A stretch of DNA of 64,000 nt from CAKZSB01 sp964573105 (GCA_964573105.1 CAZNIS010000016.1:25328-89327), one strand, 5' to 3'. Positions 43,753-52,641 are shown, counted from the first letter of the stretch. Program-made: numbers and translations. The notes: generated from the letters alone by a model not told the origin.

Positions 43753-44185
43753 CCGTAAGCCTTGGTTGCGAGACCGCCTGAACAGCCTTTGTTGGGTTAA
43801 ATGATAGTAAACAAATTAATACAATTTTCGCGGAATCGGTGGCATCGCGCTACCGATAGGACCGTATCCTTACCTGGTGGTACTCCCTCAACCCGGGTGC
43901 AGATTTACCGCCGATTGCAAAGTGCATGGGTCAGCTGGGTCGGTCGTTTTTGGGTTGGGTCCAGAAAAACGCGCAGGAAATTTGGATAATTTTAACTAAA
44001 ACAAAGATTTGTAGTGTAGTTTTGGTGTGAAACTCTGCAAAATTTCTAACCGTGTGTCTAAGCTGTCACAAACCGTTTCCATAACAAAGGTTTTGGCGCT
44101 TTCGTATACCTGCTGGTCGCGTCACAGTCAGCCGGTTAGAGGGCAGCGGCCAATACTTGCGTCAAACATTTTCAGGGGCTGAAAC
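43753..44185. other. 433-bp divergent intergenic region, AT-rich
   Basis: This region holds the leader and promoter of the OmpA/coiled-coil operon (minus) and of the MttB-family gene (plus). It is notably AT-rich at 43801-43830 and 43975-44045 compared with its neighbours. I see no cobalamin-riboswitch core, no tRNA and no credible ORF. The plus-strand RBS is AGGGG at about 44173-44177. Confidence 0.5.
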
Positions 44186-45739
44186 ATGGCCGAATCCAGG
44201 CGCAGAAGGGGCGGCAGTCGGGCGCAAAAACGGGCGCAGCGGGCGAGTGCTGGTGGCGCGTCAAGCCCCCCGTATATTACCCGGGCAATACCCGAGTACC
44301 AGATCGCGAGCGAGGAGCATCTTGAGCTGATCGAATCCAACGCCGAAACGGTGCTTGAGGAGATTGGCATCGAATTTCGGGATTTTCCCAAAGCGCTCGA
44401 ATTGTTCAAGGCCGCAGGGGCCTCCTTAGACGGCGAGCGGGTGCGGTTCCCGCGCGGTATGTGTCGCGAAATTATCCAGCGAAGCGCACCGTCTACTTTC
44501 ATTCAGCACGCGAGAAACCCGGCTCGCAGTGTACAAATTGGCGGTAAGGCGACGGTGCTCGTGCCCGCCTATGGATCGCCGTTTGTTCGCGACCTGGAAC
44601 AGGGGCGACGTTACGCAGGCATCGAGGATTTTCAAAACTTCGTCAAGCTCGCCTACATGAGCCCTGGGTTGCATCACTCAGGTGGCACTGTCTGTGAGCC
44701 GGTTGATCTGCCGGTTAACAAGCGTCACTTCGATATGCTCTACGCCCACATGCGATACAGCGACAAACCCTTCATGGGTTCTGTTACCGCGGCTGAGCGC
44801 GCCGAAGATAGCGTCGCCATGGCAAAAATTCTCTTCGGCGATGATTTTCTCGATGAAAATGGTGTCGAGAAAACCGTGATGATCAATCTGATTAACGCTA
44901 ATTCTCCGATGACCTTCGATGACACGATGCTGGGCGCGGCAGAAGTTTATGCACGTGCTAATCAGGCCACTGTGATCTCACCGTTCATATTGGCGGGCGC
45001 TATGTCACCGGTGACGGTTGTGGGTACGGTGACTCAGATACTCGCAGAGGCACTGGCGGGCATGGCCTTTGTGCAGCTCGTGCGTCCCGGTGCGCCAGTC
45101 GTGTTCGGCACGTTTGCCAGTTCGGTCTCGATGCAGTCGGGAGCCCCCACTTTTGGTACACCAGAGCCCTCTGCCGTGCTGTACCTGGCTGCCGCGCTGG
45201 CGCGCCGGTTGGGGGTGCCGTTTCGATCCGGTGGCGGGCTCAACGCTTCAAAGCTGCCAGATGCACAGGCGGCATACGAGGCAGCCAACACGCTGCAGAC
45301 AGCGTTGCTGGCCGGTGTGAACTTCATGTTGCACACGGCTGGCTGGCTCGAGGGTGGGCTGGTGATGAGCTATGAAAAATTTGTGCTCGATGCCGATCAG
45401 GCGAGCATGCTCGCCGTGCTGGCCTCGGGTCCGGACTTTAGTGACAACGGTCAGGCGCTCGATGCCTTGCGCGAAGTCGGGCCAGGTCAACACTTTCTGG
45501 GCTGTGCTCACACGCAGCAAAATTTCGAGACAGCGTTTTATCGATCCACAGTGGCGGATAACAACAGCTTCGAGCAATGGGAGTCGGAAGGGGCGCTGGA
45601 TGCCAGCATGCGAGCGAGCAAAATTTGTAAAACCATGCTCAGCGAGTACCAGGCACCACCGATTGATCCTGGTACAGATGAGGCGTTGCTGGACTACATC
45701 GCCCAGCGAAAATCGTCCTTTGCAGACGCGAACTACTGA
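44186..45739 (+). CDS. mttB: MttB-family corrinoid-dependent methyltransferase, non-pyrrolysine
   Basis: This 517-residue TIM-barrel protein belongs to the trimethylamine methyltransferase superfamily, which moves a methyl group from a quaternary or tertiary amine to Co(I) of a corrinoid protein. The frame runs through without an in-frame amber codon, so it is of the MtgB/MtpB-like non-pyrrolysine class, known to act on substrates such as glycine betaine, proline betaine or carnitine. The N-terminus has an unusual arginine-rich stretch (ESRRRRGGSRAQKRAQRA) before the family fold starts near residue 30. The partners (corrinoid protein, MeTr, reactivase) are encoded at 47.1-53.4 kb on the other strand. 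A GbdR/GlxA-type regulator follows. The substrate is unproven. Confidence 0.88.
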   Translation: MAESRRRRGGSRAQKRAQRASAGGASSPPYITRAIPEYQIASEEHLELIESNAETVLEEIGIEFRDFPKALELFKAAGASLDGERVRFPRGMCREIIQRSAPSTFIQHARNPARSVQIGGKATVLVPAYGSPFVRDLEQGRRYAGIEDFQNFVKLAYMSPGLHHSGGTVCEPVDLPVNKRHFDMLYAHMRYSDKPFMGSVTAAERAEDSVAMAKILFGDDFLDENGVEKTVMINLINANSPMTFDDTMLGAAEVYARANQATVISPFILAGAMSPVTVVGTVTQILAEALAGMAFVQLVRPGAPVVFGTFASSVSMQSGAPTFGTPEPSAVLYLAAALARRLGVPFRSGGGLNASKLPDAQAAYEAANTLQTALLAGVNFMLHTAGWLEGGLVMSYEKFVLDADQASMLAVLASGPDFSDNGQALDALREVGPGQHFLGCAHTQQNFETAFYRSTVADNNSFEQWESEGALDASMRASKICKTMLSEYQAPPIDPGTDEALLDYIAQRKSSFADANY

Positions 45740-46094
45740 GTCGTGAGGGCCAGTTGCGTATTGTTTTCAATTTAGCCGGTTCAGATTACACGCCAGATGC
45801 TGTGACTATCACAACTTTAAATGCTATCAATATCAGTTGGTTATATCGGTTGCTGGATCTGAAATCTGGCTTAGCGGTTTAACTGGACCGCTTGGTACCC
45901 GATATATCTCAATCTGGCACTCCAGCAAGGTGTCGCAATCGGTACATTATGCGCCCGCTCGGTGGTTGACTTCGCGGTTTAACCGTCGCCGCCAGCGCGA
46001 ATTTGCTCAACTGCGACAAACGCAACGTCGGGATGAATAGCGCTGAATCATACAGCGCAGCGCCCAAATCCATTGCTGCGAGGTATCCCAATCA
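45740..46094. other. 355-bp region between mttB and the GlxA-type regulator
   Basis: No convincing gene is present. One inverted repeat, GCGCTG-N7-CAGCGC at 46040-46058, lies 37 bp before the regulator start and could be an autoregulatory site. An Arg-rich 67-codon frame at 45837-46040 starts with TTG and lacks an RBS; I do not call it. Confidence 0.5.
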
Positions 46095-47186
46095 ATGATT
46101 GCTAAAAAGAATCCGAACGAGCCAACCCGCCTCGGGTTTATGCTTATCCCGAACTTCTCCATGCTCGCTTTTTCGTCGGCCGTCGAGCCGCTCAGAATGG
46201 CGAATCAACTGGCGGGCGAGGTGCTCTACGAGTGGACCATTCTGAGTGCGGACGGCCAGCCAGTCATGGCAAGCAATGGTCTGTCGATCGGCGCCGACCG
46301 TGAAATAGGTGACTCGATCAGCTGTGACGCCATTTTTGTCTGTGCCGGCAATCAGGTGCAGCATCAGGTCAGTGGTGCAGTATTGACCTGGCTGCGCGCG
46401 CTAGCCAAGCGTCCCATGGTGTTGGGGGCGTTGTGCACGGGCACATACGTGCTGGCCAAAGCCGATGCACTGGATGGTTACCGCTGCACGATTCACTGGG
46501 AGAATATGGCCAGTGCGCGCGAAGAGTTTCCGCAACTGGTGATTTCTCCGGACCTGTTCGAAATTGACCGCGATCGCTACACCAGCGCCGGCGGCACCGC
46601 GCCGCTGGATATGATGCTGCACGAGGTGCGCGAAGCGCATGGTGCTGATCTGGCAGCGGCGATCTCAGAGATGTTCATGTGCGACCGTATTCGCGACAAG
46701 CACGATCGTCAGCGTGTGCCGTTGACTCAGCGAATCGGCACCAACCAGCCGAAACTCGCCGAGGCGGTTTCACTGATGGAAGCCAACATCGAAGAGCCGA
46801 TGACGCTGGACGAGCTATCGTTTCACGTCGGCCTGTCGAGACGACAGCTGGAGCGCTTGTTTCAGCGTTACCTGCAGTGCGTTCCAACCCGCTACTACCT
46901 GGAGCTTCGTCTCGAACGCGCGCGCCAGTTACTGCTGCAGACCAGTATGCCAATCGTCGATATTGCACTGGCCTGCGGATTTATCTCTGCGCCTCACTTC
47001 AGCAAGTGCTATCGCGACACGTTCGGGCTGCCACCGCGGGATGAAAGACGCCGTGCGGCAGGTCAGGTGGAAACCGGTCACGTGAAAACCTCACCGGCGC
47101 GTGCCAGTTCTCTGCGGCGCACAACAGTCTGCTCAGCCTCGGCTGCGCTTCCCGCGTCGGCTGCGGCGAGCCCTGCCCACTTCTGA
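46095..47186 (+). CDS. GlxA/GbdR-type AraC-family regulator with DJ-1/PfpI domain
   Basis: This 363-residue transcription factor has an N-terminal type-1 glutamine-amidotransferase-like sensor domain (residues about 12-180, with GALCTGTYVLA and RYTSAGGTAPLDMMLH). A C-terminal AraC HTH pair follows at about 220-320 (MTLDELSFHVGLSRRQLERLF, then IALACGFISAPHFSKCYRD). GbdR, CdhR and SouR, which sense betaine, carnitine and sarcosine-type compounds in Pseudomonas, have this architecture, so it fits as the inducer-responsive activator of the corrinoid system. The final 54 bp overlap the convergent reactivase gene, giving a low-complexity Ala/Ser tail. Confidence 0.85.
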   Translation: MIAKKNPNEPTRLGFMLIPNFSMLAFSSAVEPLRMANQLAGEVLYEWTILSADGQPVMASNGLSIGADREIGDSISCDAIFVCAGNQVQHQVSGAVLTWLRALAKRPMVLGALCTGTYVLAKADALDGYRCTIHWENMASAREEFPQLVISPDLFEIDRDRYTSAGGTAPLDMMLHEVREAHGADLAAAISEMFMCDRIRDKHDRQRVPLTQRIGTNQPKLAEAVSLMEANIEEPMTLDELSFHVGLSRRQLERLFQRYLQCVPTRYYLELRLERARQLLLQTSMPIVDIALACGFISAPHFSKCYRDTFGLPPRDERRRAAGQVETGHVKTSPARASSLRRTTVCSASAALPASAAASPAHF

Positions 47187-49178
47187 AGGCTCTTGCCTGG
47201 CTGGCAGAGTGAAGGCTTTGGCCAGGTTTGTAAACTCGGCGGTGGCGTGTGGAATGGCCATCGCCGCGACGAAGTGCTCCTGAAATTTCTGCTCAACTGC
47301 CGTTTCAATTTTTTCGACCTGATCGACCAGCCGCTCGATGTCATCTCTCGCGGTGCGGTTGAGCAGCGCGATACGCGCGCCAGAACCTGCAGCGTTCCCG
47401 GCCGATGAAACGTTGGCCAGATCGCAGTCCGGAATGAGGCCCAGCACCATCGCGTAACTAACGTCAATGTGGCTGCCGAACGCGCCGGCGAGTCGGATGC
47501 GATCGATCCGATCAACTTCCAGCCGGTCCATTAGTAGCCTGACGCCGGCGTAGAGCGCGGCTTTGGCAAGTTGAATCTGGCGCACGTCGTTTTGTGTAAT
47601 CACAATGTTCACGTCGCCTTCGTGCAGCTGGTAGGAAAACGTCCTGCCGTCTTCTCGGATGCGATCCGATTGGCTGGCCAGCGCGCCATTGATGACACCG
47701 TTATGGTCGATGACACCTGCCAGATACATCTCGGCCACCACTTCGATAATGCCGCTGCCGCAGATGCCGGTGATGCCGGTCGAGGCAGTTGCATCGGCGA
47801 AATCCGGATCATCGGACCACAGGTCTGAGCCGATCACCGAGAACCTGGGCTCAAACGTTTCGCGATCGATTCTGACGCGCTCGATAGCGCCGGGTGCCGC
47901 GCGCTGGCCACCGCTAATTTGTGCGCCCTCGAATGCCGGGCCGGTCGGGCTTGAGCACGCGAGCAGGCGACGGCGGTTGCCCAACACGATTTCAGCATTG
48001 GTGCCAACATCGACCAGCAGCGTCAGCTCTTCCATGGTGTCAGGCCGCTCGGCCAAAATAACGCCGGCTGTATCTGCCCCCACATGCCCCGCAATACAGG
48101 GAAGAAAATAGACCTGTGCGTTTGGGTGAGCGTTCAAATCCAGCTCTGTGGCGCGACAGCGAATCGCCTGATCGGTGGCGAGTGCAAACGGCGCGCCGCC
48201 GAGTTCGACTGGGTTAATGCCCATCATCAAGTGGTGCATGACCGGGTTGGCCACCATGGTCAGCGCGATGACATCCTCGGCACTGGCCCCTATTTCTTCA
48301 GTGCAAGCCGTCGTTAATTCAGCCAGCGCCTGACGCACCACGCGGGTCATTTCGATTTCGCCACCGGGGTTCATCATTACGTAGGACACGCGGCTCATGA
48401 GGTCTTCGCCAAATCGAATTTGCGGGTTCATCAAGCCACTGGATGCCAGCACGTCGCCCGTCATCAAATCGCATAAATGCGCGGCAACTGTCGTGGATCC
48501 GATATCGATCGCCAGGCCAAGTACCTGCTCTTTGAAACCGGGCCAGATGGCAATAATGTTGCCGTCGTCGGTGACTGCGACGGTGACTTTCCAATCGCCC
48601 TCGCGCAATTGCAGTTGAATGTCCGACAGCAGCGAGGTTTCGCAGCACAGATCGGTCAAGTGCCATTCGTATTCCAGTGCGTTTTTCAATCGCTGTACAT
48701 CGCCGGTGGGTGAGTGCATGTCGGGTTTCTGCACTTCGACGTAATACAGTCTGACGACTGGATTGAGTTCGATATCGAGCAGATCCGCACCTTTGCGTAC
48801 CACCTGACGATGCACCTGGCTGTCGGGTGGAATATCGATGACGGCGTCCTGTTGCAACAGCGCCTGACAGCCCAGCCGACGTCCATCGAGCGAAGTCTTT
48901 TTCACGCGCTCCCAGCGTGCTTCGGTTTTGGTGAATTCATTCAGCGCTGCTGCGCTTGCGGTGATGCCATGTTTTGAGAATTCGCCTTCCTGAAACTGCA
49001 CCTGGCAGCGACCGCAGATCCCGCGACCGCCACAAACCGAGTCGATATCCACACCGAGCGATCGCGCCGCCTCCAATACAGGAGTGCCGGCAGGGAACCA
49101 GCCCCGTTTGCCGCTGGGCGTGAATACCACTTTGACCTGTGAGGTATCTGTTGCGGGCATCGATGGGTTATTCGACAT
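47133..49178 (-). CDS. Corrinoid-reducing activase: 2Fe-2S ferredoxin domain + ASKHA (DUF4445)
   Basis: This 681-residue protein reductively reactivates Co(II) corrinoid to Co(I), using ATP to drive the reduction (RamA/RACo-like role). The N-terminal ferredoxin domain has Cys49, Cys55, Cys58 and Cys104, the plant-type 2Fe-2S pattern. The actin-like ATPase part runs from about residue 215 (GLAIDIGSTTVAAHLCDL) and includes LVDVGTNAEIV and TGICGSGI segments. It is the RACo type, with 2Fe-2S rather than the RamA 4Fe-4S. An arginine-rich tail (GRARRSRRGKRSRG) ends the protein. It is the last gene of the seven-gene operon and converges with the regulator, overlapping it by 54 bp. Confidence 0.87.
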   Translation of the reverse strand: MSNNPSMPATDTSQVKVVFTPSGKRGWFPAGTPVLEAARSLGVDIDSVCGGRGICGRCQVQFQEGEFSKHGITASAAALNEFTKTEARWERVKKTSLDGRRLGCQALLQQDAVIDIPPDSQVHRQVVRKGADLLDIELNPVVRLYYVEVQKPDMHSPTGDVQRLKNALEYEWHLTDLCCETSLLSDIQLQLREGDWKVTVAVTDDGNIIAIWPGFKEQVLGLAIDIGSTTVAAHLCDLMTGDVLASSGLMNPQIRFGEDLMSRVSYVMMNPGGEIEMTRVVRQALAELTTACTEEIGASAEDVIALTMVANPVMHHLMMGINPVELGGAPFALATDQAIRCRATELDLNAHPNAQVYFLPCIAGHVGADTAGVILAERPDTMEELTLLVDVGTNAEIVLGNRRRLLACSSPTGPAFEGAQISGGQRAAPGAIERVRIDRETFEPRFSVIGSDLWSDDPDFADATASTGITGICGSGIIEVVAEMYLAGVIDHNGVINGALASQSDRIREDGRTFSYQLHEGDVNIVITQNDVRQIQLAKAALYAGVRLLMDRLEVDRIDRIRLAGAFGSHIDVSYAMVLGLIPDCDLANVSSAGNAAGSGARIALLNRTARDDIERLVDQVEKIETAVEQKFQEHFVAAMAIPHATAEFTNLAKAFTLPARQEPSEVGRARRSRRGKRSRG

Positions 49179-49211
49179 GGTTGAAAGCTCGGTAGGCGAT
49201 GGAGCGTCGCG

Positions 49212-50111
49212 TTAGCTCGCGGGTCTTCTTCGCCGGCTGCTTCGCCGGCCACGATCACCGGCGGCCGGTGGTGCGCGAAACTTGCCAATCCAGCGCAGAC
49301 AATCGGGATCATGGCCCATCAGCACATCGCCTGCCATGACTGCCTGCATCACTTCCTGGTGAATTGGATTGGTGATCGCAGACGTCATTCCATGCGACAT
49401 CGCCATGGTTAGAAATGCGCTGTTGATACCATCGCGGTTGGGCAGGCCAAAGCTAATATTCGACGCACCGCAGGTGGTGTTGCATTTTAGTTCCCGCCGA
49501 ATTCGGTGAACGATATCGAACACCTGCCTTCCCGCCTGACCCATCGCACCGATCGGCATGACCAGCGGGTCGATCACGATGTCCTGTGCTTTGATACCGT
49601 AGTCGGCTGCGTGCTCAACAATCTTTTTTGCCACGGCATAGCGTACGTCAGGGTCTTCTGAGATGCCGGTTTCATCGTTCGAAATGGCCACAACAGCAGC
49701 GTCGTATTTTTTTACCAGCGGAAGCACTTGTTCCAGCCGTTCAGTTTCACCGGTCACGGAATTGAGCAACGCTCGGCCATTGTAGACCTGCAGTCCACGC
49801 TCCAGCGCCTCGACGATGGAAGAGTCGATGCAAATCGGAATGTCGCTCAACGATTGTACAAGCTCGATTGCCTGAGCCAGCAGCGCGGGCTCGTCGGCCA
49901 ATGGAATACCGGCGTTGATGTCGAGCATGTGCGCGCCGGCTTCAATTTGTGCGATCGCGTCGGCCTCGACTCGGCTGAAGTCGCCGTTTTTCATTTCTTC
50001 GGCCAACAGTTTGCGGCCGGTTGGATTGATGCGTTCACCTATCATGGTAAACGGCCGCTCGAAACCGATGATATGGTCGCGGCTCGCCGATCCGATTACG
50101 GTTTCGGTCAT
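49212..50111 (-). CDS. Methyltetrahydrofolate:corrinoid methyltransferase (pterin-binding)
   Basis: This 299-residue TIM-barrel enzyme of the MeTr/AcsE/MtgA class exchanges a methyl group between a corrinoid protein and tetrahydrofolate; here it probably runs toward CH3-THF. Marks include IGERINPTGRKLLAEEM at the start (family IGERIN motif), DINAG, PICIDSS, NSVTGE, and the CGASNISFGLPNR loop, all of which line the pterin pocket. The last 17 residues form an arginine/serine-rich tail (AAGDRGRRSSRRRRPAS) that is not part of the fold. It lies between MetF (84 bp) and the reactivase (33 bp). Confidence 0.9.
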   Translation of the reverse strand: MTETVIGSASRDHIIGFERPFTMIGERINPTGRKLLAEEMKNGDFSRVEADAIAQIEAGAHMLDINAGIPLADEPALLAQAIELVQSLSDIPICIDSSIVEALERGLQVYNGRALLNSVTGETERLEQVLPLVKKYDAAVVAISNDETGISEDPDVRYAVAKKIVEHAADYGIKAQDIVIDPLVMPIGAMGQAGRQVFDIVHRIRRELKCNTTCGASNISFGLPNRDGINSAFLTMAMSHGMTSAITNPIHQEVMQAVMAGDVLMGHDPDCLRWIGKFRAPPAAGDRGRRSSRRRRPAS

Positions 50112-50195
50112 GGGTTGACTCCTGATTTTCTAAACTGTTTGGAACGTATCGATCTGAGAATCAGCTCGACCGGGTTGTTGGTTGCCAATGCGAGA

Positions 50196-51242
50196 TTATC
50201 CGGCTTTTTGACTTGCCAGCCGTCTGCGGTTAGCCGCCGCCCGCCGTTCGTCGAGTATGCCGGAACGGCGGATGATGTCGGGGACGTGTTGTTCCTGGCG
50301 GTAGGCCATAATGTGACAGCCGCTGACGCCCTTGAGCTCACGGCATTGCTGGATCAGCTCGATACAGATATTGATGCCTTCGGCACGTTGATCGTCTGCC
50401 CCTTCCAAACGCGTGATGATCGCATCGGGAATGTGCACGCCGGGTACGTTGTCGCGAATCCAGCGGGCTGTTCTTGCCGACGCAAGTGTGCCGACCCCCA
50501 CCAGGATGTAGACGTGCTCGTGCAGGCCCATGTCGCAGACGCGTTGCAGGTATTGTTTTAATAAATCGATATCGAAGCAGTACTGGGTCTGCACGAATTG
50601 CGCGCCGACGGCGATTTTTTTCGCCAGCCGATGCGGACGCCAGTCCAGCGGTGGTGCAAACGGGTTGGCCGCAGCGCCGAGAAAAATAGACGGCGGCACA
50701 TCCAGTTTGCGGCCACTTTGAAAAGTGCCGTGATCGCGCATATTGGCCGCCATCTCCAGCAGTGATATGCAATCGAGGTCGAATACCGGTTTAGCCTGCG
50801 GGTGATCGCCTGCCTGTACGCCATCACCCGTTAAACACAGGATATTGCTAACGCCCATAGCGGATGCGCCCAACACCTCACCCTGAATCGCGATGCGGTT
50901 TCGATCGCGACAGGATATCTGCATGATTGGTGAGTAACCGGCCCGGGTCAGCAGGCCGCAAACCGCCACACTCGACATATGACAATTGGCGCCGCTGCCA
51001 TCGGTCGCGTTGATCGCATCGACGTAGCCATCGAACACACTGGCGCGTTCGAAAACCTGTGCGGGATCGGCAGAATCGGGCGGTGCGAGTTCAGTCGTGA
51101 CGGCGAATCGACCGGCGCGCAGTACGCGCTCAAAGCGCCCTGGTGAACTGTGCCCGGGCAGGATGGGCAGCAGTTCTGCAGGCGAGAAACTCACGTTGGC
51201 TCGATTCGGATTGTCGGACGTACCTGGAATGCGGTCGTTCAT
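50196..51242 (-). CDS. metF: Methylenetetrahydrofolate reductase, MetF type
   Basis: This 348-residue FAD TIM-barrel enzyme interconverts CH3-THF and CH2-THF. ELAPPDSADP (with the catalytic glutamate), TDGSGANCHMS, LCLTGDG and FVQTQYCFD are MTHFR motifs. In this operon it would oxidise the CH3-THF produced by MeTr. The start overlaps the MetV-like gene as ATGA (51239-51242). The C-terminus adds an arginine-rich stretch (ERRAAANRRRLASQKAG). A distinct biosynthetic MetF presumably exists elsewhere. Pairing with a MetV-like protein suggests the two-subunit MTHFR type known from acetogens. Confidence 0.9.
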   Translation of the reverse strand: MNDRIPGTSDNPNRANVSFSPAELLPILPGHSSPGRFERVLRAGRFAVTTELAPPDSADPAQVFERASVFDGYVDAINATDGSGANCHMSSVAVCGLLTRAGYSPIMQISCRDRNRIAIQGEVLGASAMGVSNILCLTGDGVQAGDHPQAKPVFDLDCISLLEMAANMRDHGTFQSGRKLDVPPSIFLGAAANPFAPPLDWRPHRLAKKIAVGAQFVQTQYCFDIDLLKQYLQRVCDMGLHEHVYILVGVGTLASARTARWIRDNVPGVHIPDAIITRLEGADDQRAEGINICIELIQQCRELKGVSGCHIMAYRQEQHVPDIIRRSGILDERRAAANRRRLASQKAG

Positions 51243-51679
51243 TTGTCGCGAATCACTCGAAGCCAGGCCGAGCGGTCTTTCAAGCGGAAATCGACCGCCG
51301 GTTGTACCGTGTGAATGGCATCGTGCCGCTGCATCGTCTGGCTGCCCTTCCAGGCCTCTACCCAGACGCAGGGCATGTCGGCGATGACTTCACAGTTGCC
51401 ATTACTACGCACGCCGCCACAGGGGCCGTTGCGCAGATTCTTCGGGCAATTCATCGGACAGGACATACCGGTGGAGGTCAAGGCACACTGTCCGCACATT
51501 TTGCAATCAAACAAGGCGCCCTTGACGGCGCGTTCCGTTGCGGCAAACGGTTTCTCCAGTCGCGCGAAACCGATTCGTTTGATGACTGGGCGAAGCGCTC
51601 GCAGACAGTTTTCAAATCCGTTGTAGAAGGTCTCAAGCCACCGCGCATGGCGAACGGACCAGCGTCGAAGTATCAACAT
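51239..51679 (-). CDS. MetV-like Cys-rich partner of MTHFR (MTHFR C-terminal/zinc domain)
   Basis: This 146-residue protein has eight closely spaced cysteines in the pattern C-x2-C-x2-C-x8-C-x3-C-x8-C-x8-C-x7-C (DCKMCGQC...SCPMNC...PCGG...NCEV...PCVW), plus one Cys near residue 25. This is the MTHFR C-terminal domain family. The same domain forms MetV in the MetFV reductases of acetogens, where it binds metal or Fe-S and relays electrons. It is translationally coupled (ATGA) with metF, which supports a complex. It is shorter than acetogen MetV and may be a minimal version. Confidence 0.82.
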   Translation of the reverse strand: MLILRRWSVRHARWLETFYNGFENCLRALRPVIKRIGFARLEKPFAATERAVKGALFDCKMCGQCALTSTGMSCPMNCPKNLRNGPCGGVRSNGNCEVIADMPCVWVEAWKGSQTMQRHDAIHTVQPAVDFRLKDRSAWLRVIRDK

Positions 51680-51730
51680 AATACTGTCCCGACGGTGATA
51701 TCGAGAAAGAGGGGCGCCAACATCGATTAA

Positions 51731-52039
51731 TCAGTCCCCGGTGCCTTTATTTTGCCCGTGGTCTTTCACGAACTGTTGCAGCACGGCCGGTTCGAATTGT
51801 TGCTCAAGTTTGTCCGCGGCGGCCTTTGCCTCGGCGTCGAGATCGTCGCCGCACTCGACCTGTTCGCGTCGCCAGTCTTCCAGGTACTCGTCCGTGCTGC
51901 CCTTGCCGGCGCGCATGGCAGCCATATCAATGGCGTCCAGAAAGCGTTGCGAAAGCTGCACCTTGGCAGTTTTTCGACCTGCCTTCGCAATCACCTGTGC
52001 CGGTATGTCGCGCCAGTAGACTGTAATCAGTTTTGCCAT
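51731..52039 (-). CDS. Small protein with virulence-factor domain (PF13769-type), role unknown
   Basis: This 102-residue cytoplasmic protein has LITVYWRDIPAQVIAK at the start, FLDAIDMAAMRAG in the middle and DEYLEDWRR, the pattern of the domain named virulence factor in databases. An acidic C-terminal helix follows. The domain name reflects annotation history, not a known activity. As I recall, it occurs repeatedly beside corrinoid and DUF1638 genes in marine alphaproteobacteria, so a role in corrinoid handling is likely. Its start overlaps the DUF1638 gene end by 13 bp. Confidence 0.78.
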   Translation of the reverse strand: MAKLITVYWRDIPAQVIAKAGRKTAKVQLSQRFLDAIDMAAMRAGKGSTDEYLEDWRREQVECGDDLDAEAKAAADKLEQQFEPAVLQQFVKDHGQNKGTGD

Positions 52040-52641
52040 TGAATGACTTTCTCGTTAACGCTTTTTAGCTCGGGTTCGAGTTGTCCGAATCCGGTGTAGT
52101 GGTACTCGTAGGCTAGACCGAGAGTCTTCGCCGCATCGCGTGCCAGTGACTGCAAATTCGGCTGTTGTGTCTGGGCCAGATAGACGAGCTTTGTGTAATT
52201 GCCAAAATACATCTGCATCAGTTCCGGGTGCTGCTTTATACCCAGCTCCTGCAAAATAAGACGGTCGAAATGACGTGCCAGGAAATCTGTCAGGTAAAAG
52301 GTTCCGGGTTCGGCCTCAGCCATTTTTGCAAAGTTGTCAGCGCCAGCATAAAACTCGTAACAGTGAGCGCCAGACAACCGTTCTATACCTTCATCTTGCA
52401 GCAACTGGTCGAGCAGCCCGCCAGTGCCGCAATCGGCGAAGGCGACAAATATATGCTCGTACCGTGGCCGTGCGCGGGTGATGATGTCACCCACGGCGGC
52501 CGGAATTTTCTCTGGTGTATTGTGAATACTGGCCGGGATGCACTGTAGTTTCAGTGCGCCCCAGCCGTTTAGCTTTTGCAGCGCAACGATTTCATGTGCC
52601 AGTGCACCGCAAGCGATGATTAATGCCTGCTGGTCTGACAC
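52027..52641 (-). CDS. DUF1638 protein, uncharacterised corrinoid-cluster member
   Basis: This 204-residue cytoplasmic protein contains conserved Cys/His-bearing motifs: ACGALAHE near residue 11, LQCIPASIHNTPEKI near 32, FADCGTGGLLD near 68 and GAHCYEFYAG near 90. These could form a metal or thiol site. Its function is not established, and the family also occurs in methanogens and anaerobes that use methylamine methyltransferases. It is the second gene of the operon, 13 nt after the corrinoid protein, and overlaps the next small gene. Position suggests it acts directly on the corrinoid protein. Confidence 0.82.
   Translation of the reverse strand: MSDQQALIIACGALAHEIVALQKLNGWGALKLQCIPASIHNTPEKIPAAVGDIITRARPRYEHIFVAFADCGTGGLLDQLLQDEGIERLSGAHCYEFYAGADNFAKMAEAEPGTFYLTDFLARHFDRLILQELGIKQHPELMQMYFGNYTKLVYLAQTQQPNLQSLARDAAKTLGLAYEYHYTGFGQLEPELKSVNEKVIQWQN

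Noticed and set aside
44186..45739. Possible pyrrolysine (in-frame UAG) in the MttB-family gene
   Set aside because: The frame is open over the full 517 codons with normal termination, so no amber readthrough is needed and the protein belongs to the non-pyrrolysine group.
45837..46040. Arg-rich 67-codon frame between mttB and the regulator
   Set aside because: It starts with TTG, has no ribosome site and no conserved motif; its basic end is tempting given the tails elsewhere, but it is not supported as a gene.
49728..50561. 277-codon plus-strand frame across the MeTr and MetF genes
   Set aside because: It is antisense to two well-supported enzymes, with no start signal or family match.
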